A stretch of 49,777 nucleotides of DNA from an uncultured Agathobaculum sp. GTDB lineage: Bacteria > Bacillota > Clostridia > Oscillospirales > Butyricicoccaceae. Positions 19,767 to 27,409 of the stretch are shown in pieces. The stretch spans positions 1 to 49,777 of the forward strand of contig NZ_CALWUN010000007.1 in assembly GCF_944384735.1 (NCBI RefSeq), read 5' to 3'. Every line of letters begins with the position of its first letter. The stretch's first letter is position 1. The position numbers and the translations under genes were made by a program. Below the pieces are notes generated by a model. That model was not told the DNA's origin. It did not search any database and worked only from the letters and a program-made list of their open reading frames with translations.

Positions 19767-21386
19767 ATGAAATTGACAAAAGAAAGCATCAAACATAACG
19801 CGGCTTGGAAGGGCTACCGTCTGCCGCAGTACGACATCGACGCGGTGCGCGATGCAACGCACATGTCGCCGACATGGCTGCACTTTGGCGCGGGCAACCT
19901 GTTCCGGGCGTTCCCTGCCGTGCTGGCACAGCGCATGCTGACCGCCGGGCTGTCCGACACCGGCATCATCTGCTGCGACGGCTATGATGAAGAGCTGATC
20001 GACCGCTGCTACCGCGCGTGCGACCACCTTTCGCTCGTCGTGACGCTGTACTCCAACGGCACGATCAACAAGGAGGTCGTGGCCTCCGTCACCGAAAGCC
20101 TCAAGCTGAGCGAGGATCTGGCGCGCCTGAACGAGGTGTTCCTTGCCCCGTCGCTGCAAATGGTCAGCTTTACGCTGACCGAGAAGGGCTATGTCATCCA
20201 GGACGACGCGCATGAGTTCCTGCCGGCCTATGCGCACGACCGTGAGAACGGCCCGGAGGGCTGCCAGTCTTTCTTTGGCAAGCTGGCGGCGCTCAGTCTG
20301 GCGCGCTGCCGCGCAGGGCTGCAGCCGCTCGCGTTCGTCTCGCTGGATAACTGTCAGGATAACGGCGTGCGTCTGGAGCGTGCGATGCGTTATATGGCGC
20401 GCGGCTGGCAGGAAAAGCACTTCATCACCGAGGATGAATACTTCTATCTGATCAAGAAAAACACCTATCCGCTGTCCATGATCGACAAGATCACCCCGCA
20501 TCCCGATACCCGCATTGCGGAAAAGCTGGAAGGGGAGGGCTTGGAGAACGCCCGCCCCTTCGTAACGGCAAAGGGCACCTACGCGGCGATTTATGTCAAC
20601 TCGGAAAGCCCGCACTACCTGCTGATCGAGAATGCCTTCCCGAACGGCCATCCGCCGCTGGAGCAGTGCGGCGTCATCCTGACCCGCCGCGACATCGTTG
20701 AAAAGTCCGCGATGATGAAGGTCAGCACCTGCATGAACCCGATGGATACCGCGCTGGCGGTCTACGGCTGCATGCTGGGCTACACGCAGATCAGCGCCGA
20801 AATGAAGGACAAGGAGCTGGTCAACCTGATCACCCGCATGAGCGAGCAGGAAGCCATGCCGATGGTGGCCGACCCGGGTGTGATCGACCCGGTCGCGTTC
20901 CTGCATGAGGTGCTGGGCGAGCGGTATCCCAACCCGTTCCTGCAGGATTCGCCGCAGCGCATTGCGACCGATACCTCGCGTAAGATCCCGCTGCGCTTCG
21001 GCTCGACGCTCTATGCGTACTACAATTCCATCCTGCCCGCGCACCGTGCGACCAAGCTGGTCTATATCCCGCTGGCGCTGGCGGGCTGGCTGCGCTATCT
21101 GGTCGGCGTGGACGACCGCGGAGAGGCATTTGAACTCAGTCTCGACCCAAATATCGAGCATGTCCGCTCGCTGATGGGCAACCCCAAGCTGGGCGACGAG
21201 GTTTCGGAGGAACGGCTGTACCCGCTGCTGGCCAACCGGTATTACTTTGGCGTCAACCTGTTCGAGATCGGTGTGGGCGAAACGGTGGTGCGCATGTTCA
21301 ATGAGATGAACAAAGGCCCGCGCGCCATCCGCGAGACGCTGCGCCGTTACTGCGGCGAGGAAAAGCAGGAGGAATGGATTCTGTAA
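19767..21386 (+). CDS. Mannitol dehydrogenase-family oxidoreductase, fructuronate reductase-like
   Basis: 539 residues, a long-chain polyol dehydrogenase. The N-terminal Rossmann part opens with LHFGAGNLFRAF; the C-terminal all-helical domain includes NPMDTALAVYGC and FGSTLYAYY. Members reduce D-fructuronate to D-mannonate (UxuB) or oxidise mannitol with NAD. The catalytic motif of the wider family is KxxxxNxxH; here I read Lys318, Asn324 and, at the His position, Asp327 (MNPMDT), so either this subfamily uses another residue or the reaction differs. ATG 19767 has AAGGAAG upstream; an earlier in-frame ATG (19725) lacks one. No uronate or mannitol genes are adjacent. Confidence 0.78.
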   Translation: MKLTKESIKHNAAWKGYRLPQYDIDAVRDATHMSPTWLHFGAGNLFRAFPAVLAQRMLTAGLSDTGIICCDGYDEELIDRCYRACDHLSLVVTLYSNGTINKEVVASVTESLKLSEDLARLNEVFLAPSLQMVSFTLTEKGYVIQDDAHEFLPAYAHDRENGPEGCQSFFGKLAALSLARCRAGLQPLAFVSLDNCQDNGVRLERAMRYMARGWQEKHFITEDEYFYLIKKNTYPLSMIDKITPHPDTRIAEKLEGEGLENARPFVTAKGTYAAIYVNSESPHYLLIENAFPNGHPPLEQCGVILTRRDIVEKSAMMKVSTCMNPMDTALAVYGCMLGYTQISAEMKDKELVNLITRMSEQEAMPMVADPGVIDPVAFLHEVLGERYPNPFLQDSPQRIATDTSRKIPLRFGSTLYAYYNSILPAHRATKLVYIPLALAGWLRYLVGVDDRGEAFELSLDPNIEHVRSLMGNPKLGDEVSEERLYPLLANRYYFGVNLFEIGVGETVVRMFNEMNKGPRAIRETLRRYCGEEKQEEWIL

Positions 21387-21416
21387 CCGTGTCGGCGGGC
21401 ACATAGCGACAAAATC

Positions 21417-21449
21417 AAACGAGGGGAATCGACGGATTCCCCTCGTTTT
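21417..21449. terminator. Bidirectional terminator
   Basis: AAACGAGGGGAATC (21417-21430) and GATTCCCCTCGTTT (21435-21448) with a GACG loop, flanked by A- and T-runs. It ends the oxidoreductase transcript (+) and the bio operon (-). Confidence 0.9.
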
Positions 21450-21464
21450 GCTATGCCCTGACAT

Positions 21465-22664
21465 TCAGCGCGCAAACCATGCTTTCATGGTGTCGATGAC
21501 CTGTACCAGCTCGGCCTCAGTGATGACATAGGGCACCATGGCGTACAGGCAGTTCAGGAACGGGCGGCTGAATACGCCGCGTTCGTATGCAAACTGCTGG
21601 TAACCGCGCAGCGTGGCCGCGTCCCTGACTTCGATGCACACGCAGCCGCCCATGATGCGGATATCGCGGATGCGCGGGTCGGAAAAGCCTTGCAGTTCCC
21701 GCCGCGTGACCGCTTCGATGCGCGCAATGCGGGACAGATAATCCCCCTCATCGAACAGCTCGATGGATCGCAGCGCCACGCTGCACGCGAGCGCGTTGCC
21801 CATGAAGGTCGGCCCGTGCATGAGCGCGTGCGTCGGGTCGTCGTCGTAAAAGCCGTCGTAGACCTTTTGGCGTGCGACTGTGACCGCGTGCCCGATATAG
21901 CCGCCGGTCAGCGCCTTGCCCAGCACAAGGATGTCGGGCAGCACGCGGTCGGCGACAAAGCGGTGGCCGGTGCGGCCAAAGCCGGTCGCAACCTCGTCGA
22001 AAACGAGCAGCACGCCGTACTGGTCGCACAGTTCGCGTGCGCGCTCGAGGAACGAAAGGTCGTACATGCGCATGCCGCCCGCGCCTTGCAGCAACGGCTC
22101 GACCAGCAGGCAGTTGAGCGCCTGGTAGTGCTGCGCAAACGCGGCCTCGAGCGCCGTGATGTCGGTCGGGATATGGATGACATGGCGGCTGGGGCCGTAG
22201 GCCTGGAGCACAAAGTGATAGTCCTCGTCGTCGCCCGTCTCCATGGTTTTGAAGGTGTCGCCGTGGTAGGCGTGCTCGAGCGCGAGGATTTGGGTGCGGC
22301 CGGCCTCGCCGCGGTTCATGTAGTATTGCAGCGCCATTTTGAGCGCGACCTCGACCGCGACGCTGCCCGAGTCGGAAAAGAAGCAGTAGTCAAGGTCGCC
22401 GGGCAGCCAGCTTTGCAGCTTGTCGGACAGCCTTTGCACCGGCTCATGCGTCAGCCCGCCCAGCATGACGTGTGAGAATCTGCGCGCCTGCGATACGATC
22501 GCCTCGGTCAGCGCGGGGTGCTTGTAGCCGTGGATGACGCTCCACCACGAGGAGACCGAGTCGATCAGCTTTTGGTCTTTGGTGTACAGGTAAACGCCCT
22601 CCGCGTCGACGATCTCGAACGGCGGGGGCATGGTTTTCATCTGCTGATAGGGGTACCAGATCAT
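21465..22664 (-). CDS. bioA: Adenosylmethionine-8-amino-7-oxononanoate aminotransferase (BioA)
   Basis: 399 residues. Converts KAPA to DAPA with S-adenosylmethionine as amino donor in biotin synthesis. WWSVIHGYKHP, FFSDSGSVAVEVALKM and HGDTFKTM are BioA signatures; Asp223 (VFDEVATGFGRTG) contacts PLP and Lys250 (LGKALTGGYI) forms the Schiff base. Somewhat shorter than the ~430 residues of E. coli BioA, mostly at the N terminus. GGAGGCG precedes the ATG. Last gene of bioYBDA, twelve bases after the bioD stop. Confidence 0.95.
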   Translation of the reverse strand: MIWYPYQQMKTMPPPFEIVDAEGVYLYTKDQKLIDSVSSWWSVIHGYKHPALTEAIVSQARRFSHVMLGGLTHEPVQRLSDKLQSWLPGDLDYCFFSDSGSVAVEVALKMALQYYMNRGEAGRTQILALEHAYHGDTFKTMETGDDEDYHFVLQAYGPSRHVIHIPTDITALEAAFAQHYQALNCLLVEPLLQGAGGMRMYDLSFLERARELCDQYGVLLVFDEVATGFGRTGHRFVADRVLPDILVLGKALTGGYIGHAVTVARQKVYDGFYDDDPTHALMHGPTFMGNALACSVALRSIELFDEGDYLSRIARIEAVTRRELQGFSDPRIRDIRIMGGCVCIEVRDAATLRGYQQFAYERGVFSRPFLNCLYAMVPYVITEAELVQVIDTMKAWFAR

Positions 22665-22676
22665 GGTGCGCCTCCT

Positions 22677-23360
22677 TTATGCGTACAGCGCCTGCACTTG
22701 TGCGGCGGTCAGCCGCAGCGCCGTGTCGCCGTCCTGCACGCAGGCGACGACCGGGACACCGGTGAGTTGTTCGCAGACGCGGCGGTTGTCCTCGTGCATG
22801 ACGTCGCCGGGGATAAAGTGGTTGAACACGATGCCGGCGAGCGGGATATGCTGCGCGCGCAGGTAGAACGCCGTCAGCCCGACCGCGTTGATCGTGCCCA
22901 GTCCGGCGTCCGCCACCAGCAGGCAGGGCAGGCCGGTGTCGCGGATGAGGTCGGGCAGCCAGAGCGTCTGCTCGTCCATGCGCAGCGGGCACAGGATACC
23001 GCCCGCGCCCTCCATGGTGACAAAATCGTATTGCTGCCGCAGCTCATTCAGCCCAGCCAGCACACGCGCCCGGTCGACGGGTTCTCCCTCGAGCCGTGCG
23101 GCCAGATGCGGCGAGACCGCGCGCTCGTACACATAGGGGCACATGCTGTCCAGCGGCTGCCCGATGCCCGAAATAGCCTTGACGTGCGCCGCGTCGCCGG
23201 GGTGCAGCGTGCCGTCCGGCAGACGTGTGTTGCCGCTCATCGCAGCCTTGTAATAAGCGGCGTTTGCGCCGCCCTCGTGCAGTGCCTTGACCAGCAGGCC
23301 GGTGACATAGGTTTTGCCTACGTCTGTGCCTGTGCCGATGACGAACAAGCCTTTACCCAT
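22677..23360 (-). CDS. bioD: Dethiobiotin synthetase (BioD)
   Basis: 227 residues. ATP-dependent carboxylation and ring closure of DAPA to dethiobiotin. P-loop GTGTDVGKT at residues 9-17, YKAAMSG as the substrate-binding lysine segment, and MEGAGGILCPL as the second conserved motif. GAGGTGA precedes the ATG. It overlaps the end of bioB by eight bases, so the two are translationally coupled. Confidence 0.95.
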   Translation of the reverse strand: MGKGLFVIGTGTDVGKTYVTGLLVKALHEGGANAAYYKAAMSGNTRLPDGTLHPGDAAHVKAISGIGQPLDSMCPYVYERAVSPHLAARLEGEPVDRARVLAGLNELRQQYDFVTMEGAGGILCPLRMDEQTLWLPDLIRDTGLPCLLVADAGLGTINAVGLTAFYLRAQHIPLAGIVFNHFIPGDVMHEDNRRVCEQLTGVPVVACVQDGDTALRLTAAQVQALYA

Positions 23361-24321
23361 CGAATTTCACCTCATATCCCAGTTCGGCGAGCAATGAGCG
23401 GTCGGTCGCGGTCGTGATGCCCGCGGTCGTCAGCATATCGCCCGAAATGGCGGCGTTCGCGCCGGACAGGAAGCAAGAGCGTCCCTTGTCGGGCAGCAGG
23501 CCGCGCCCGCCGGCCAGCCGGATGGCGGCGTCCGGCAGGATGAAGCGGTATACCGCGACGATGCGGCGCAGGTCGTCCGCGGTCAGGCGCGGGTTGTTGG
23601 CAAACGGCGTGCCGGGAATGGGGTTGAGCAGGTTGACTGGCACGCTCTTGACGCCAAGCTCGCGCAACGTCAGCGCCATGTCGATGCGGTCGGCAGGCGT
23701 TTCGCCCAGCCCCATGATGCCGCCGCTGCACACCGTCAGCCCGGCGGCCTGCGCCGCATGGATAGCGGCGACCTTGTCGTCGAACGTGTGCGTCGTGCAG
23801 ACAAAGGGGAAGAAGCGCCGTGAAGCTTCCAGATTGTTGTGCACGCGCGTCACGCCCGCGTCCTTCAGCCGTGCAAATTGCGCCTGGTTCAGCAGGCCGC
23901 CCGAAATGCAGACAGCCAGCGGGGTCTCCGCGCGGATACGGCGCACGGCGGCGCAGACCTGGTCGACCTCGCCGTCGGACAGGCGCCTGCCCGAGGTGAC
24001 GATCGAATAGCGCAGCACGCCCTGCCGGGCGTTCTCCTTGGCGTGCGCGACGATCTCGTCTGCGGACAGCAGCGGGTATTCGTCTGCGCCCGTGTGATTG
24101 TGCGCCGACTGGGCGCAGAATTTGCAGTTTTCCGGGCAGTGGCCGCTTTGGGCGTTGACGATCGTGCACAGGTCAAAGCCGTTGCCGCAAAAATGCCGCC
24201 GGATTTCGTCCGCGCAGGCGCACAGCCCGTCCAATGGCTGGTCGTACAGCCACAGCGCGGTCGGGCGGTCGACCGCCCCGCCGGACAGCACCCGGTCGCG
24301 GACATTATGCAGTTCACTCAC
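23353..24321 (-). CDS. bioB: Biotin synthase (BioB)
   Basis: 322 residues. Radical-SAM enzyme that inserts sulfur into dethiobiotin. The [4Fe-4S] cysteines are Cys62, Cys66 and Cys69 in CPENCKFC, followed by AQSAHN; the auxiliary cluster ligands and the RLAGGR motif are in the C-terminal half. GTG start (24319-24321) with AAGGAGGGG about eight bases upstream. It overlaps the end of bioY by eight bases. Confidence 0.95.
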   Translation of the reverse strand: MSELHNVRDRVLSGGAVDRPTALWLYDQPLDGLCACADEIRRHFCGNGFDLCTIVNAQSGHCPENCKFCAQSAHNHTGADEYPLLSADEIVAHAKENARQGVLRYSIVTSGRRLSDGEVDQVCAAVRRIRAETPLAVCISGGLLNQAQFARLKDAGVTRVHNNLEASRRFFPFVCTTHTFDDKVAAIHAAQAAGLTVCSGGIMGLGETPADRIDMALTLRELGVKSVPVNLLNPIPGTPFANNPRLTADDLRRIVAVYRFILPDAAIRLAGGRGLLPDKGRSCFLSGANAAISGDMLTTAGITTATDRSLLAELGYEVKFDG

Positions 24322-24877
24322 AGCAAGCCCCTCCTTTTTCGATTTGCAGCAATGGGATCAGCCGTCGGCCGAGCACCGCGCCGACCGCGCACAGCAGCAG
24401 GTCGCAGGGTACGGTCAGCAGGAAGCAGTACAGGAACAGCGGCCACAGGCCGATCGGGTCGCCCAGATACAGCAGTGAGATCAGGTAATAATACGCCATG
24501 CCGAGGACATAGACGACCGCAAGCCCGGCGAGGTTGGCGGCGAGCAGCCGCCGCAGCGTGGGGCGAGGCTGCGCGTGCGCGATGCGGCCGGTGAGGTACG
24601 CGCCGAGCGCAAAGCCGATGATATAGCCAAACGTCGGCTGGAAGATATAGCCCGGCCCGCCGCCCTGCGTGAACACCGGCAGCCCGGCAAGGCCGAGGAA
24701 AATGTACACGCCGACCGCCGCCGCGCCCAGCCGTGACCCGAGCAGCAGTCCGGCCAGCATGGTGAACAGGTATTGCAGTGTGAACGGCACGACAGGGATC
24801 GGGATGCGCAGGAACGCACCGATGGCGATAAGCGCCGCGAACAGCGCGCACAGGATCAGATCGCGGGTTTTAGACAT
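24314..24877 (-). CDS. bioY: Biotin ECF transporter S-component BioY
   Basis: 187 residues, six membrane helices. Binds biotin and works alone or with an ECF module elsewhere. The family motif GGGPGYIFQPTFGYIIGF is clear, as is GSRLGAAAVGVYIFLGLAGLP-type helix 3. ATG 24877 is chosen because AAAGGAG lies upstream and BioY proteins begin MSKTRDL; the open frame continues upstream by chance into the operator region. First gene of the operon. Confidence 0.93.
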   Translation of the reverse strand: MSKTRDLILCALFAALIAIGAFLRIPIPVVPFTLQYLFTMLAGLLLGSRLGAAAVGVYIFLGLAGLPVFTQGGGPGYIFQPTFGYIIGFALGAYLTGRIAHAQPRPTLRRLLAANLAGLAVVYVLGMAYYYLISLLYLGDPIGLWPLFLYCFLLTVPCDLLLCAVGAVLGRRLIPLLQIEKGGACCE

Positions 24878-24937
24878 GGGAAAGCTCCTTTGAAAAGGCG
24901 GGTTTTGGGGCAGGGACATTTGCCCTGCACTGAAAGC

Positions 24938-24966
24938 ATGATAGCACAGCAGCATGTGAACGTCAA
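24938..24966 (-). promoter_or_regulatory. Promoter of bioYBDA
   Basis: On the minus strand TTGACG (24966-24961) and TATCAT (24943-24938) are separated by 17 bases. The -35 overlaps one arm of the BirA-type operator. Confidence 0.8.
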
Positions 24967-24990
24967 CCATAAAAACAAAAGTGGTTTACA
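24961..24990. promoter_or_regulatory. BirA-type biotin operator
   Basis: CGTCAACC (24961-24968), a 14-base spacer, and GGTTTACA (24983-24990). The arms match the BirA operator pattern TGTAAACC-N14-GGTTTACA with changes only in the left arm. It covers the -35 box of bioY. The birA gene is not in the window. Confidence 0.8.
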
Positions 24991-25000
24991 GTTCGGGCGT

Positions 25001-25034
25001 AAAAAACAGGAAGCGGCTTTCCGCTGCCTGTTTT
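25001..25034 (-). terminator. Terminator of the selenium gene transcript (yqeC end)
   Basis: AAAACAGGAAGCGG (25003-25016) and CCGCTGCCTGTTTT (25021-25034) with a CTTT loop and one mismatch; on the minus strand it runs into six T. It insulates yqeC from the bio promoter ten bases further on. Confidence 0.8.
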
Positions 25035-25039
25035 GGGGA

Positions 25040-25732
25040 TCAGGTGCAGAGCCATTCCGCGAGCGGAAAACCCGCATGCAGGCTGCCGATGCGGCAGTCC
25101 AGCCCGTCGGCACGCAGCGCCTGCGCAATGGGCGCCGCCTGCGCGGCAAGCGCGGGCGTGTCCGCCTGATTGAGCAGCACGCGCAGCTGCCGGGGCAGCA
25201 GGCCGCAGGCCGCGGCGGTTTCACGCACGCAGTACAGCACAGCTTCCGGGGTGACAATCTGTTCCGGTTGCGCCGCCCAGTCCGGGCGCAGCGCATAGCG
25301 GTGCACGGCGTCGCGCACCGGCCTGCCGAGCGCGGATAGCCCTGCGACGATCAGGCACAGGCCGGTCTCGGGCGGCAGCACCGGTTCGTCTGCCCGGTGC
25401 AGCTTGAGCGGCAGACGGTGTGCGCCGTCCGCCTCGCACAGCACAAGGTCGGCTGCTGCCGCCGCTTGCGTCAGCAGCGCAGGGGGCAGCGCGCCCAGCT
25501 TGCCGTGGTCTGCGCGGCTGCCCGCGCAGACTGCGCCCGACAGGCGCAGCTGCTGGAGCAGCATGTCCGGCTCGGGATCGGCCAGCGCAAGGCGGCAGTC
25601 GGGCGGCACAAGGGGATAGATATGCGTCGAGGTCGTGACCAGCACGCGCTGCGCGGACAGACCCAACGCGAGCGTGCGCAGCGCGGTGGTTTTGCCGCCC
25701 GCGCCGACGATAGAGATGAATTTCGGCTGCAT
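25040..25732 (-). CDS. yqeC: YqeC, selenium-dependent molybdenum hydroxylase accessory protein
   Basis: 230 residues. A P-loop-like GAGGKTT at residues 11-17, VLVTTSTHIY, and CEADGAHRLPLK are the landmarks of YqeC. In published comparative work yqeB and yqeC co-occur with selD in genomes that use selenium as a cofactor of molybdenum hydroxylases. The biochemical role is not settled; nucleotide binding is likely. Last gene of the minus-strand selenium run, 11 bases after DUF3343. GAGGGGAT precedes the ATG. No yqeB is visible in this window. Confidence 0.83.
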   Translation of the reverse strand: MQPKFISIVGAGGKTTALRTLALGLSAQRVLVTTSTHIYPLVPPDCRLALADPEPDMLLQQLRLSGAVCAGSRADHGKLGALPPALLTQAAAAADLVLCEADGAHRLPLKLHRADEPVLPPETGLCLIVAGLSALGRPVRDAVHRYALRPDWAAQPEQIVTPEAVLYCVRETAAACGLLPRQLRVLLNQADTPALAAQAAPIAQALRADGLDCRIGSLHAGFPLAEWLCT

Positions 25733-25743
25733 ACGATATCCCC

Positions 25744-25986
25744 TCAGTCCTCATTTTGCCACAGCAGGCGGTAGCCGCCGTCCTCGACGGCGTAGAGCGC
25801 TTCCGCGTCCGCATCGAGCAGGCTGCGGCAGTCGCTTTCGGCGGAAAACCGCACGCAGGTGCCGCACGACGAGCTGAGCGCACGCGGTACGGGCTGCATC
25901 TTGGCCTGACAGCCGGCGTTTTGCAGCGCCTGAAAGCTGCGCATCGCGCTCAGGTGCGTGTGGAAGGTGGCAACGAACCCGCTCAT
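25744..25986 (-). CDS. DUF3343 protein, putative Se/S carrier
   Basis: 80 residues, a single small domain. It opens with FVATFHTHLSAMRSFQALQ and has Cys26 and a CGTC pair (Cys41, Cys44) preceded by SSS. DUF3343 proteins are described as putative selenium/sulfur carriers and occur beside YedE/YedF and cysteine desulfurases. The Cys pair could carry persulfide or perselenide; this is inference. Its start overlaps the yedF stop by four bases (ATGA), implying coupled translation. Confidence 0.75.
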   Translation of the reverse strand: MSGFVATFHTHLSAMRSFQALQNAGCQAKMQPVPRALSSSCGTCVRFSAESDCRSLLDADAEALYAVEDGGYRLLWQNED

Positions 25987-26195
25987 GCCTTTTTGGTCAG
26001 CGTCAGGGCGAATTCCTCGTCGCCCGTCTCACGGGACGCGGCCGTGTAGCCGTTGTTGCTTGCAAAGCGCGTGATGTTTTCGACCGCGCACGGGTCGTCG
26101 ACCAGCACCTCGAGCGTGGCGGGCGCGTTTTTCTGCACTTCCTTCTGCACCATGACCACGGGCATGGGGCAGGAATATCCTCTTGCGTCGATCAT
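25983..26195 (-). CDS. yedF: YedF-like selenium metabolism protein, TusA domain only
   Basis: 70 residues. A TusA/SirA-type domain with the sulfur/selenium-carrying Cys9 in YSCPMPV. The selenium-linked YedF of many clostridia is about 200 residues, with a second DsrE-like domain after the TusA domain; here only the first is present, and the downstream DUF3343 gene may take the place of the second. Overlaps yedE by four bases. Placement between yedE and DUF3343 supports selenium or sulfur relay from membrane transport to SelD or a desulfurase. Confidence 0.82.
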   Translation of the reverse strand: MIDARGYSCPMPVVMVQKEVQKNAPATLEVLVDDPCAVENITRFASNNGYTAASRETGDEEFALTLTKKA

Positions 26196-27283
26196 TTTGT
26201 CTTTTCCTCCTTGTGTACGTTTGCAACCGAGATGATGAGCAGCAGCACGAGCGCGACCACAATGCCGATACGTCCGGCCTGCGCCACGCCGCCCGCGGTG
26301 AACACGCCGTCGGTGATCGCATCGGCGTTGCCCGCCATGCCGAAGTTATGCGCAAGCGCCGCGCCGACCAGCATGCCGAACACGGTTACGGCGCTGTCGC
26401 CGCTGCCTTCGCCTGCCAGGATGAGCTGGCGCAGCGGGCAGCCGCCCAGCAGCACCGAGCCCCAGCCCGCAGCCGCCATGCCGAGCAGGCTCCACAGATA
26501 GTCGTGGTGCGCGACCGGCTGCACGGCAAGCGAGGGGTCGAAGCTGCCCATGATCAGGTTGCCGATCAGCACAGTGGCGAAAATTGCGACAAAGCCGATC
26601 AGCAGATGGAAATCGCGGAACAGGAACACGTCGCGCAGGCCGCCCGCCATGCACAGGCGGCTTTTTTGCGCCAGCGCGCCGACGATCAGGCCGCCCGCGA
26701 GCGCCGCGATCCAAGGCGCGTGGCTCGCGCCCGGGCCTGCCTGCGAAAAGCGGATGAAGGACGGCGCGAGCAGCAGCAGCGCCAGTACGGCAAGGACAAA
26801 GCCGGGCAGCACGAAGCCGTCCGACTGCTGCACCTTGCGCGCGCGGCCGAGCGAAAAGCCCCTTTTGAGGAACAAGGCGCCCACACCGATGCCCGCGGCA
26901 AAGCCGACGAGGCCGGCGATCGCCGTCAGGTCGCCGCCGCCCAGACGGATGACCATGCGCAGCGGGCAGCCGAGGAAGGCCAGCGCGCCGACCATGACGA
27001 TCATGCCCAGCACAAAGCGCAGGGCCGGCGAGGAACCCGCGCGGGCGCGGAATTCCTTGCCGGCCAGCGCGGCGGCCGTCGCGCCGAGCACCAGCCCGAC
27101 GATCTCCGGCCGCAGGTACTGCACCTTTTCCGCGCTGTGCAGCCCCAGCCCGCCCGCAATGTCGCGGATGAAGCAGGCGATGCAAAAGCCCATGTTGGCC
27201 GGGTTGCCCAGCGCGGTGAGCGCCAGCGCCGCAAGGCCGACGATCACACCGGTTACCGGCACCAGTAGTTTGTTCTTACTCAT
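26192..27283 (-). CDS. yedE: YedE-family selenium/sulfur transporter
   Basis: 363 residues, about nine to ten membrane helices in two related halves. The signature GCPLR appears twice (in FLGCPLRMVIRLGGGD and LGGCPLRQLILAGEG), as in YedE/YeeE transporters, which move thiosulfate in YeeE and are proposed to move selenium compounds when next to selD. AAGGAG lies before the ATG. First gene of the four-gene minus-strand run. Confidence 0.87.
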   Translation of the reverse strand: MSKNKLLVPVTGVIVGLAALALTALGNPANMGFCIACFIRDIAGGLGLHSAEKVQYLRPEIVGLVLGATAAALAGKEFRARAGSSPALRFVLGMIVMVGALAFLGCPLRMVIRLGGGDLTAIAGLVGFAAGIGVGALFLKRGFSLGRARKVQQSDGFVLPGFVLAVLALLLLAPSFIRFSQAGPGASHAPWIAALAGGLIVGALAQKSRLCMAGGLRDVFLFRDFHLLIGFVAIFATVLIGNLIMGSFDPSLAVQPVAHHDYLWSLLGMAAAGWGSVLLGGCPLRQLILAGEGSGDSAVTVFGMLVGAALAHNFGMAGNADAITDGVFTAGGVAQAGRIGIVVALVLLLIISVANVHKEEKTK

Positions 27284-27311
27284 GTCGTTCTCCTTTGGTT
27301 TGTGAAATGGT

Positions 27312-27323
27312 TTGTTGCAACAA
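27312..27323. promoter_or_regulatory. 12-bp palindrome in the selenium divergent region
   Basis: TTGTTGCAACAA is perfectly self-complementary. It lies between the start of yedE and the promoter of the divergent desulfurase-like gene, so it could be an operator for both. No regulator gene is adjacent. Confidence 0.35.
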
Positions 27324-27330
27324 GGCCGGT

Positions 27331-27359
27331 TTTACATTTCACCGATCCTGTGTTACACT
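27331..27359 (+). promoter_or_regulatory. Promoter of the desulfurase-like gene
   Basis: TTTACA (27331-27336) and TACACT (27354-27359), 17-base spacer. The transcript would begin with a GCGGGCG-CTGA-CGCCCGC hairpin (27371-27388) before the ribosome binding site. Confidence 0.7.
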
Positions 27360-27409
27360 AATATCAGTATGCGGGCGCTGACGCCCGCAGTCTGCCGGGA
27401 GGGAAAACC

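Noticed and set aside
25983..26195. YedF as a broken gene
   Set aside because: It is shorter than two-domain YedF, but it ends in a clean stop that overlaps the DUF3343 start and has a full TusA domain, so it looks intact.
27371..27388. Terminator before the desulfurase-like gene
   Set aside because: The GCGGGCG/CGCCCGC hairpin has no T-run on either strand, so it is better read as a leader structure.
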